Part shown: one piece after another, positions 7,681 through 15,172 of the stretch
How the letters are laid out: every line of letters starts with the position of its first letter
How positions within the stretch are numbered: position 1 is the first letter of the stretch
NCBI GenBank assembly: GCA_964429355.1
Contig: CAYSCH010000038.1
Location: 1 to 39,246 of the forward strand
Direction: 5' to 3'
DNA from: JAAYAY01 sp964429355
Lineage (GTDB): Bacteria > Planctomycetota > Planctomycetia > Pirellulales > Thermoguttaceae
DNA: 39,246 nucleotides
Made by a program: the position numbers and the translations under genes
Notes under the pieces: generated by a model
Seen by the model: only the letters and a program-made list of their open reading frames with translations
What the model was told of the DNA's origin: nothing
The model's database searches: none

Positions 7681-8673
7681 TCAGCGAGTGGTTGCCCAGA
7701 AGCGGACGGTCGTGTCGTAGCTTCCAGAAATGAGGCGCTGGTTTCCAGCGTCGCAAACGAGTGTGGTGACCGAGCCCGTATGCCCGGCAAGTTCAAGAAT
7801 CTCCGCACCCGAGGTGGTGTCCCAGATGCGAATTGTGTTGTAGCTTCCGGCGGTTGCAAGGCGATCGGCGGCGCAGTAAGTCAGGCTGAGGATCTTCCCC
7901 GGGCGTGCCGGCAGGGAGCCGGCCAGGCTTCCGCCGGCCATATCCCACAGAGAAATCCGATCGCCCATCCCGGCGGAGGCAAGCTGGCCTCCATCGCCGC
8001 GGAAAGCGAGGGCCTCCACGGTCCGTCCGTCGCCGGGAAGGTCATGCACGACGCCGATCTGGTCGAGTGCCACGATACGAATTCGCCCCCCTGTTCCGGC
8101 CGCTGCCAGCAGCCGCCCGTCAGGAGCAAATGCGATGGCTCGCACGTCGCGGCCCGCCGCCTCAAAAGTCTGCAGGAGCTTGCCGGTCGCTACGTCGAAC
8201 AAGCGGAAACTAGCTTCGAACCCTCCCGCCGCCAGGAAGCGTCCGTCGGGCGAGAACCGGATCGTCGTGATCGCGCCGGGGGTCTGCGGCAACTGGCGGA
8301 TTGGCATGCCGGTGGCCGGATTCCAGAGACGGATCTGGCGGTCCTGGCCGCCAGTGGCAAGCGTGTCCCCCGCTGGGCTGAAGACACAGGCCTGGATCCA
8401 ACCAGTATGCCCCTCCATGCGATGGATGAGCGTGCCCGTGCTGGCGTTCCAGATCCGTACAACGTGGTCATCCCCTCCTGCGGCCAAATACTGCCCCGAA
8501 GGGTCGAGCGCCACTTCCGAAACGACGGGTCTGGTGGTTCGGCCGGGCAGTTCGTCGAGCGTCAGAGTGCTCACCGGCCCGGTCTGCGAAACAGACTGCC
8601 CGTAAGCTCCACCTGACAAACACCATGCGGCGATTGCCAAGACCGTAACGGAAGAGAAACGCGTATTCAACAT
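7681..8673 (-). CDS. exported WD40-repeat beta-propeller protein
   Basis: About 330 residues from ATG 8673. AGGTGG lies six bases upstream, so I prefer this start over an in-frame TTG at 8691. A signal peptide (about residues 1-26, ending in AYGQ) implies export. Seven WD-type repeats follow, with phrases such as SPAGDTLATGGQDRQIRLW and SGSYDTTVRFW, enough for one complete seven-bladed propeller. No enzymatic domain is fused to it, unlike many planctomycete WD40 proteins. It probably serves as a protein-binding scaffold in the periplasm. It shares strand with the TolC-like gene upstream (about 330 bases apart) and the SdrD-B gene downstream, so the three could be functionally linked, but that is only positional. 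Confidence 0.85.
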   Translation of the reverse strand: MLNTRFSSVTVLAIAAWCLSGGAYGQSVSQTGPVSTLTLDELPGRTTRPVVSEVALDPSGQYLAAGGDDHVVRIWNASTGTLIHRMEGHTGWIQACVFSPAGDTLATGGQDRQIRLWNPATGMPIRQLPQTPGAITTIRFSPDGRFLAAGGFEASFRLFDVATGKLLQTFEAAGRDVRAIAFAPDGRLLAAAGTGGRIRIVALDQIGVVHDLPGDGRTVEALAFRGDGGQLASAGMGDRISLWDMAGGSLAGSLPARPGKILSLTYCAADRLATAGSYNTIRIWDTTSGAEILELAGHTGSVTTLVCDAGNQRLISGSYDTTVRFWATTR

Positions 8674-9002
8674 GCCGCCCACCTGTTTCAAATGTCACAG
8701 AGGGATATTGGTCCGAGGGAGCGGAAACAGGACGCCGGACTCTGGCGATAAGTGGTTTCAGAAACGCCATTAGGGGCGCTCATTGCCGCTCTGAAGTTCC
8801 GTGCGAGCGGGTCCGACGCGGATTCTCCGCTATTTCCAGTTGTTCCTGTTTATCGGTCAGAGCAGACAGAAACACGCACGCCATTTCTGGAAATGCTCCA
8901 CGGCGGTCCGAAAAGGGGGAGCAAACCCCATCCCTTGTGTGGGCAGTGTAGTGGACACGCAACCTGTGGGAGCTTGTCCCATTTTGGGAGAGGCTTTTAA
9001 CG
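8674..9002. other. intergenic spacer between TolC-like and WD40 genes
   Basis: No coding sequence is supported in this 329-base gap. A short hairpin (TGGGA, loop GCTTG, TCCCA at about 8967-8981), next to an A/T run, may be a weak terminator for the minus-strand TolC-like gene ending at 9003. The promoter of the WD40 gene should lie near its right part, but no clear -35/-10 pair was found. Confidence 0.3.
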
Positions 9003-11582
9003 TCACATCTGGGCGGCTCGCATGGGAACGTGGACGGCGGCCCGTCGAACAGGGGGAAGCGGGACAAGCTCCGCCATGGGGGGTGCCACGGTCGGTCCTG
9101 AACCTGGGGGCAAGGGAGCTTCTACCGCCGGCAACGGCTGGACGGCATCCATTCTCTTCAGGCGATCGCCTGTGACCGGCCCCGGATCGATCCACAGTCC
9201 CTGGTCGTCCAACTGCATCGTGCCGAGGTCGAGATCGAGGTTCATCCGCTGAGCTTCGTAGTTAACCCAGATTGACAGGAACTCGTTCTGTGCGCGCAAC
9301 AGCGCTTCGAGTGCGTCTTGCAGTTCACGAGCGGCATTGGCATTGACACTTGCCCCCTTAGCTGGGGGCTCTGTGAGCTGAAGGCGTGTCAGGTCCGTTC
9401 GGACGATGGCGACAAAAACCCCGGCCCGGCTCACCTCGAAGTCGATCTGGCTCAACCGGATCGTGCGGATTGCGTCGCGCAGGCCCTGCTGAACCAGATC
9501 TTCGAAGGTGTAGTAGTCGCGCCGGGTCTGCTGGTAGTTGATCAGAGCGCGGCGGTAAGCGTTTCGTTCCGCCAGCCGCGTCAGAGGCGCATCAAACTCG
9601 AGGCCCACGCGTAACTGACCGGTCGTGTTGTTGGTCGGCGCGCTACCGAAGAGATTGCTGGACAGCGGATCGACGCGACCTTCGACGACCACGTCCAGAT
9701 CGGATTTCAGATCGTTGGCCGCCACCTCGATCAATCGCCATTGGTCGACCAGGGCGGCGCGGGCATTCATCCAATCCCGGCGGTTTACACGGGCGATGTT
9801 GAAGGCCTCCTCGGCCGACAGTTCAATCGGAATGAGGGTGACGGTATCGAGCCTCGCGCGGGCTTCGATCAAGGAGAGTTCGAGCAATTCGTCGTACAGT
9901 TCGGTGAACACGTCGACAAGCAACTTCCGAGCTTCGGTGCTCATCGCGTTGGGATTGCCGACTTCGGCCTGTCGCACGCTTTCGATCGACTCGATTTGGG
10001 TGAAGGTGGCCGCCATTCTGCCCTTCAAGTTGTCGAAGTCGGTGCGCAACAAGTCGAGCCGGCTGCGCAGCGCCGTTGTGTTGAAGATGTTCTTGTCGAT
10101 CTGGCCGGATTGGGCCTCCGGCCGAGCGGCCAGCATCTGCAGATTCGCGAAACGATCGGGGAGGGCCTGCTGGAAGCGTTCGATATCCTTGTCGACCATC
10201 GCCAGCAACGTCAGGCAGTGTTCACGAGCCGGGCGCAGTTCATCGTACCACTGGACCTCCAGGGCAGGGTGACTGGCATCGTCGCGGAACATCTGCAGAA
10301 GCTCGTTCATGAGGTTCTGAGTCTGTGTCAATTGCGGATCGATCAAGTCAAACTGGCGGAGAAGCGGGTCCTCGATGCGCACCTTCAGGTCCGGCGGAAG
10401 GCCGAGCGTGACCTTGAAGTTATCGAGGGATTCTTCGTAGGATGCGCGTTCGGTGAGAAGACCACTCTGGGAAGTGTAGAGCGATTGGCGAATCAATTCG
10501 ACCTGGGATTTCTCTTTCAAACGGTTTGCATCAAACAGGGCCTGCATCTGATAGAGGCTGTCCTGATTGTTCACGACGTTGGCTTCGAGGTTGCGAATAC
10601 GCACCTGCCTTTCCAGCAGGCTCAGGAACCCGCCCGCGCTGGAGCTGAATCCGCCCGCGACGGAGGGGAGACCGACACCGGCCGCGCTCGGACCTTGGAC
10701 GCCGGCGCGGCCGGCGATGACGGCGTTATAGAACCCGCGGCGGAATCGTTCCATCTGTCGAATGTTGGCCAAGAGATCGCGTTCCGATTGGGTCAAGTCT
10801 TCCAGGACGACGGCACGCCCAGCCGCGCGGAGCAGCGGCTGGACGAAGGCGAAGGTGAAAGGCGTGGTCACCCGGTACGAGTTGGGACCACCCAACTCCC
10901 AGACCACCGAGTTGGCCACCCCAGCCACGAGTTCTCCACCGGTTGCGAACTGTTTGTTCAGGGACAGACTGCTGTCGTTTTCGAATGTGCTTACCGATGC
11001 GGCGTCGCCGCTCAGAGGGCCGGAGGTGGTGAGGAAGGAATCGTTTCCGCCAAAGAACTGGGTGTCGAACTGGAAGCGTTCGAAAGTCACATTCAACGCC
11101 GAAAGATACAGATCCTCAAGCTCCGTCTGATAGGTGGGTGAGTGAAGCAAGGCGATTTGAACGGCCGCTTTTCGGTCAAGGACCAATTCTCCGTTCTCGT
11201 TCAGGGGGAGATAAGCCTTCCAGTAGGGATTCTCGGCATATCGGGTGTCGCCGTGGTCGTGCCAGTGTTTGTAGCCCTTCTTGCAGTCCACACAATGCAT
11301 GAGGAGGTGCGAGGTAGGATCGTCGACCGGCATGGGTGGGCAATCCGCATTGTCTGGATCGTAGAAGCGGGACCTGGGGTCCGCGTTGATCGTGTAGTTC
11401 TTCAGGGGCCAGCGTGGGTCGCGCGAGCCAGACTCCACCAGGCATTGCACCTCGCGGTCTGCCCGAAGGCGATAGTGGCTCCGGCTACAGCCGACCAGGT
11501 CGGGAAGCAAGAGCAACACCAGGACAGCCATCAGGCGGGAAGATCGAACGCAGGAGAGACACTTGTTGCCAAGGTCGAGCAT
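9003..11582 (-). CDS. TolC-like outer-membrane efflux lipoprotein with extra N-terminal domain
   Basis: 859 residues, about twice the usual TolC-family length. The N-terminus has a hydrophobic segment ending in the lipobox LVGC (Cys32), so the mature protein is probably a lipoprotein. Residues about 33-130 form an additional region with DPDNADCPPMPVDDPTSH and a Cys/His cluster, C97-x2-C100 with His106, 108 and 110. I believe this region is shared by planctomycete relatives. The remainder is typical outer-membrane factor sequence: long alpha-helical repeats (LDLLRTDFDNLKGRM, RQAEVGNPNAM, ANRLKEKSQVELIRQS) with beta segments such as LRVGLEFDAPLTRLAERNAY. It would form the outer-membrane exit duct of a tripartite efflux or type I secretion system. 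No inner-membrane pump or adaptor is in the window. Confidence 0.85.
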   Translation of the reverse strand: MLDLGNKCLSCVRSSRLMAVLVLLLLPDLVGCSRSHYRLRADREVQCLVESGSRDPRWPLKNYTINADPRSRFYDPDNADCPPMPVDDPTSHLLMHCVDCKKGYKHWHDHGDTRYAENPYWKAYLPLNENGELVLDRKAAVQIALLHSPTYQTELEDLYLSALNVTFERFQFDTQFFGGNDSFLTTSGPLSGDAASVSTFENDSSLSLNKQFATGGELVAGVANSVVWELGGPNSYRVTTPFTFAFVQPLLRAAGRAVVLEDLTQSERDLLANIRQMERFRRGFYNAVIAGRAGVQGPSAAGVGLPSVAGGFSSSAGGFLSLLERQVRIRNLEANVVNNQDSLYQMQALFDANRLKEKSQVELIRQSLYTSQSGLLTERASYEESLDNFKVTLGLPPDLKVRIEDPLLRQFDLIDPQLTQTQNLMNELLQMFRDDASHPALEVQWYDELRPAREHCLTLLAMVDKDIERFQQALPDRFANLQMLAARPEAQSGQIDKNIFNTTALRSRLDLLRTDFDNLKGRMAATFTQIESIESVRQAEVGNPNAMSTEARKLLVDVFTELYDELLELSLIEARARLDTVTLIPIELSAEEAFNIARVNRRDWMNARAALVDQWRLIEVAANDLKSDLDVVVEGRVDPLSSNLFGSAPTNNTTGQLRVGLEFDAPLTRLAERNAYRRALINYQQTRRDYYTFEDLVQQGLRDAIRTIRLSQIDFEVSRAGVFVAIVRTDLTRLQLTEPPAKGASVNANAARELQDALEALLRAQNEFLSIWVNYEAQRMNLDLDLGTMQLDDQGLWIDPGPVTGDRLKRMDAVQPLPAVEAPLPPGSGPTVAPPMAELVPLPPVRRAAVHVPMRAAQM

Positions 11583-11994
11583 GGGTCTGCATCCTCAGAC
11601 GGCTTCACCGTCAGAGCGGAATCTGGGTCGTCTTTGGCGTCGGATCGGCAGCTCATGTCCAAGGCGGTGCGGGTTTGCCCTGAAACGGAGGAAAGCTTCT
11701 TAGCTCGGATGGGGTAAGGGGGTTTGGCCGGATGGGTGGTCCGGTCGCGACACTCCTGCGGGTTAGTCCTTGAACCGAGCCCGTCCTCCTTCAAGTGCTG
11801 GGGTGGCCGAATTCGACACCAGAGGGGGCAGTTTGTCCCGGTTTATCGGGCTGCAACGGGAAGACCCCTCTACATCTCGTTTCGGTGGGCCGGATTCTCC
11901 TTCTTTAGGCATTGTGTGGGCCTTTCCGGATAAAGGGATTTCCCGAATCGTCGCAAGTACTTTTGAATAAATCAGTTAGCGAGAATGGGAATAG

Positions 11995-12011
11995 TGTCAA
12001 CAAGCTTGACA
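11995..12011. promoter_or_regulatory. inverted repeat overlapping the -35 box
   Basis: TGTCAA (11995-12000), CAAGC, TTGACA (12006-12011): a perfect six-base inverted repeat with a five-base spacer. Its right arm is the -35 hexamer of the promoter at 12006. A protein bound here would occlude the polymerase, so it is a candidate operator. Short palindromes also arise by chance. Confidence 0.35.
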
Positions 12012-12034
12012 TTGCCCCAGGCCCGAAATAGGAT
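12006..12034 (+). promoter_or_regulatory. sigma70-like promoter for the coiled-coil membrane protein
   Basis: TTGACA at 12006-12011 is a perfect -35 box. It is followed after 17 bases by TAGGAT at 12029-12034, a four-of-six match to the -10 box. Transcription would start near 12041, giving a 5' leader of about 70 bases before ATG 12113. Confidence 0.55.
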
Positions 12035-12112
12035 CGAGATTACGGAATTCTGGGAAAAACACCTGCTTTTCTTGGCAGAAACCGCACACTTTCAGAAGTG
12101 ACTTAGGACGCG

Positions 12113-13357
12113 ATGAGCATTTGGAACAAGATTCTTCTGGGGTGCATCGCTGTCGCAGCCCTGGTGTTGTTCGTTCTGAGCGCGCGAGCGTTGCAGGCCC
12201 ATCGCGTTTGGCGCGAGTCCTACAACAAGCACGTGGCAGCGATCAGCGAGGCCCAGCAGAAGGCGAAAGAACTCGTCAACGGCAATTCTGAAGCCGGGCA
12301 AATGGGGCTGCGCGAGGCCAAGTTGGAACTCTACAAGATCCTGATTGGCCGGGGGCGGGTTTGGGACAATGTGACCCCGGTGAACGTGGAGAAGGGACCG
12401 GATCCCGAGAGTGCAACGCCCCAGGAACGTGTTCAGATCACCCTTCAGACTCAGCAGCCGGATGCGATTGAAGCCAAGGCGGTCGTTTACGCTTTCCAGT
12501 ATCAACCACCCGCGGCAGGAGAAGGGGCCAAGCTGCCCACGGAGCGAGGGAGCTATCTTGGGCAGTTCACGGTATACCAGGTCGGGGGGAACCAGATCAT
12601 CGTTCGTCCCAGCGTCCGGCTGTCGGATGCGGAGTTTGCCCGCGTCCAAGCCAGTCAGAAGGCGCAGAGCCCATGGCGACTGTATGAGTTGATGCCGACC
12701 GACGATCGCGATGTCGTTGCGGATTTGACGAAAGAACAGAAGGAGTTTCTTTTCCCCATCGAGACGACGTTTGGAACCACTCCCGAAGATGCGAAATACG
12801 CGACGGTGGGTGATTATCTCTTCGATGGCCAGATAATGACGAAGCAGGAAGCCGAGGCCAAGAATCTGGATGGCAAGGTGGTGATGGTCGATGAGGCCGG
12901 CAAGCCCGTCCGGAATGCGGAGGGATTGTACACCGAAGTCAAAGACGGCAAGGGGATGTTCATTCGCACTCTCCGCGATTACCAGGTGTTCTTCAGTGAG
13001 GGGCACCGTATTCGATCGATGTACATCGATCTCATCCGAGCCGCACAGCGGGACCTGCAGTTCTTGAAGGAGTCGATCGCGGACAGCCGCGAGCAACGGC
13101 AGGCTTGCCAGAATGAGATTGGGAGGCTCGAACAGGAGTTGGCCAAAGCGACGCACGAGCGCGATACGGTGGTGCAGCACGAAGGGAAATTGGATGGTGC
13201 CATAGCCTCGATGAAGAGAGCGATCACCGATCTGATCGCCCGAAACGAGGCCGCCATCGCGCAGATTGCCCAAATCCACGCCGAGGCATCGCGAGCCATC
13301 AATTCTCGATCTGCCGGCGTCGTGCAGGTCTCCACCCGGCAGGCAACCGGCCCCTGA
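12113..13357 (+). CDS. membrane-anchored coiled-coil protein, planctomycete hypothetical
   Basis: 414 residues from ATG 12113 with AGGA six to eight bases upstream. One N-terminal membrane helix (about residues 6-24, ILLGCIAVAALVLFVLSA) is followed by a helical stretch, a mixed central domain of about 250 residues, and a long coiled coil (about residues 300-400) rich in Glu, Arg, Lys and Gln. The protein is probably anchored in the cytoplasmic membrane with the bulk on one side. I do not recognise the central domain. The topology suggests a structural or envelope-organising protein. The next gene on the same strand has its own candidate promoter, so an operon with it is uncertain. Confidence 0.75.
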   Translation: MSIWNKILLGCIAVAALVLFVLSARALQAHRVWRESYNKHVAAISEAQQKAKELVNGNSEAGQMGLREAKLELYKILIGRGRVWDNVTPVNVEKGPDPESATPQERVQITLQTQQPDAIEAKAVVYAFQYQPPAAGEGAKLPTERGSYLGQFTVYQVGGNQIIVRPSVRLSDAEFARVQASQKAQSPWRLYELMPTDDRDVVADLTKEQKEFLFPIETTFGTTPEDAKYATVGDYLFDGQIMTKQEAEAKNLDGKVVMVDEAGKPVRNAEGLYTEVKDGKGMFIRTLRDYQVFFSEGHRIRSMYIDLIRAAQRDLQFLKESIADSREQRQACQNEIGRLEQELAKATHERDTVVQHEGKLDGAIASMKRAITDLIARNEAAIAQIAQIHAEASRAINSRSAGVVQVSTRQATGP

Positions 13358-13686
13358 CGTGCAGCGGGGTTTTGGGGCTCGATCCGTTGACAATACTACG
13401 CTCAGAATGCCCCGTTTGACGGCGACGGAGGCGTCGGGTTTGCCACCGGGCGGAGGCGGCGATTGTCACCCGTTTGGCGTAGTGGGGGAATTGTCGAATC
13501 GCTCTGGGTGAAGCGGCGGATTCTTGCTAGAATCATGCCCCTCGAAGTAGGACCTTGGCTCTGAAAGTCCCGCGTGCCGAGGTGCTACCGACTGGTTTCG
13601 CGGAAGGACTCCGCAGACAGGCCGGTTTCGATTTTCCCGTACGGGGGAGACTCTTCGGGTACCTGCAGCCTTTCAAGGAGAGACTC
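13358..13686. other. intergenic region with extended -10 promoter
   Basis: 329 bases with no supported gene. A frame continuous with the next gene extends left to a TTG at 13555, but the signal peptide and the ribosome binding site place the real start at 13687. It contains the promoter-like element at 13525-13533. Confidence 0.45.
13525..13533 (+). promoter_or_regulatory. extended -10 promoter element
   Basis: TGC-TAGAAT at 13525-13533 matches an extended -10 (TGnTATAAT) with one mismatch in the hexamer. No clear -35 lies 17 bases upstream, as is allowed for extended -10 promoters. It would drive the TIGR03009-type gene with a leader of about 150 bases. Confidence 0.35.
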
Positions 13687-14733
13687 GTGGCCATGACGGC
13701 TCGCATCACGCTCTGCGCCCATCTCGTTTTGCTGATCAGCATCTGCTCCACGCCGGCGTCTGGCCAGTATTACCAGCAACAGCCAGGCCAGCAGTCGACC
13801 CAAACAGCCGGTCCACCACGGCCGGTTTATTCATCGCCACAGTCGTCCGCTGCGCAAGGGGCGGCTTCTCCGCAGGGAACTTATCAAGGTGCACTGGGCC
13901 AGCCCATGCCACCGGCAGGTGCGGCGATCGTCCCTCAGAACACGCCAACTCTTCAGCGTCGGGCACCGCAAGGGGTGAACGCCGCATTTCCGCAGTTGAC
14001 GCCAGAGGAACAGGCGGAAGTGGACTCCGTGTTGCAGAAGTGGGAAGAGGCGAGCAAGACCCACAAGCGAATTGCCATTGAGTTCAACCGTTTCGAGTTC
14101 AAACCCGCTTTCGCGCCTGCGAACAATCCGAATGCTCCGCTCCACATCGACCGTGGCAATGCAGATTTTTCATCCACGGGCAAATGGATGTGGAGCATCC
14201 GCGGCGAATGGGTGAACAATAAGGTCGTCGAGGGACAGCGGACAGAGCTAATGGTTTTCGACGGCAAGTCGATCTACGAATTCAACTATCCCGAAAAGAG
14301 CGTCACGCAGCACATTCTCTCCGACGACATGAAGGGTGAAGAAATGATTCGTGCCATGCTTCCCTTCCTGTTTGGGACCGACATGAACAAGTTGAAGCAA
14401 CGCTACTTCATTCGGGTCTTGAAACTCGCCGACGAGAAGACAGTATGCCTGGAAGCCTGGCCACGATTTCAAGACGAAGCCAGCAATTTCAGGGTCGCGC
14501 GGATGATTATCGACCTTTCGAAAATGGAACCCACCGGCCTTAAACTCACGATGCCGGACGGTTCGAACTCCTATTCCTACGAGTTCACCAAGGTCGATAT
14601 CAATCCGAGAAGTCCAATCGACCTGTTCAATGATCCTTTCAAGGTCAAGATACCCTCGGGCTGGTCGACCCATGTCGAGCAAATGCCTGCTGCCGAGGTG
14701 ACCAACCGCCCTCCGGCCAGTGTGACACGATAG
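13687..14733 (+). CDS. secreted planctomycete TIGR03009-family protein
   Basis: About 348 residues from GTG 13687, chosen because AAGGAG (13675-13680) sits six bases before it. An ATG two codons later is the alternative. A signal peptide (about residues 1-26, ending ASGQ) is followed by a low-complexity Gln/Pro/Ser/Ala linker to about residue 110. The C-terminal domain of about 220 residues resembles the planctomycete domain TIGR03009, with phrases such as WEEASKTHKRI, FDGKSIYEFNYPEK and MLPFLFGTDMNKLKQRYF. I recall this domain as LolA/outer-membrane-lipoprotein-carrier-like, hence possibly a periplasmic lipid or lipoprotein handling protein. That role is inference. Confidence 0.8.
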   Translation: MAMTARITLCAHLVLLISICSTPASGQYYQQQPGQQSTQTAGPPRPVYSSPQSSAAQGAASPQGTYQGALGQPMPPAGAAIVPQNTPTLQRRAPQGVNAAFPQLTPEEQAEVDSVLQKWEEASKTHKRIAIEFNRFEFKPAFAPANNPNAPLHIDRGNADFSSTGKWMWSIRGEWVNNKVVEGQRTELMVFDGKSIYEFNYPEKSVTQHILSDDMKGEEMIRAMLPFLFGTDMNKLKQRYFIRVLKLADEKTVCLEAWPRFQDEASNFRVARMIIDLSKMEPTGLKLTMPDGSNSYSYEFTKVDINPRSPIDLFNDPFKVKIPSGWSTHVEQMPAAEVTNRPPASVTR

Positions 14734-15109
14734 AGAAGTCGTGCCGTTTGAGCCGAGGAATGTGGTTGGCAAGCTCGGTGGGCAGGAGCTTGGCTTGTCG
14801 CTAAGACTCCCCGACGCGGGAAACCGTTTTGCCGCTCCAGCCGTTTCCCGTGCCTTTCGACGGCAAGTCCTGACGCTTCCGAGCGATGGAAGGACTCGGA
14901 AAGTTGTCGCATCCGAGTCCCCAAAGCCGGTCTTTCCGCCCTTTCACTTCTGGCAAGCGGCTCCTTCAATCCGTTCGGTGGAAGCAGCCGGCTTCTTCGG
15001 CTGCGGCCCATCCGTTCTTCTCCAAGAACCCCTGCGGCTCGGCGAATAACCTTGCGGAGGGAGTCGGCTATCGGACCCTCATCCACAGAGGGGTGCTCGG
15101 TGCGTCTGA
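14734..15109. other. intergenic region with two hairpins
   Basis: No gene is supported. CGGGAAAC (14817-14824) can pair with GTTTCCCG (14843-14850), about 85 bases after the preceding stop. GCAGCCG (14984-14990) pairs with CGGCTGC (14998-15004) around GCTTCTT. Neither is followed by a clear T-run, so termination is only possible. The NfeD operon promoter begins at 15110. Confidence 0.4.
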
Positions 15110-15139
15110 TTGACGTAATTTTGCGGGCGACCCTATAAT
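15110..15139 (+). promoter_or_regulatory. strong sigma70-like promoter of the NfeD-floA operon
   Basis: TTGACG at 15110-15115 (five of six), an 18-base spacer and a perfect TATAAT at 15134-15139. Transcription would start near 15146, giving a short leader before ATG 15173. This is the best promoter match in the window. Confidence 0.7.
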
Positions 15140-15172
15140 TTCAGCGGTACCTGACAATTGCGAGGCAGTCTC

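Larger units (their letters stand above)
11583..12112. other. divergent intergenic region, contains promoter at 12006
   Basis: 530 bases between the divergent TolC-like gene (minus) and the coiled-coil membrane protein (plus). No gene is supported. The right end is AT-richer and carries the promoter and inverted repeat listed separately. The left part should contain the minus-strand promoter, which I could not place. Confidence 0.4.

Noticed and set aside
12092..13393. 433-codon minus-strand frame
   Set aside because: Antisense to the coiled-coil membrane gene, which has its own promoter and ribosome binding site.
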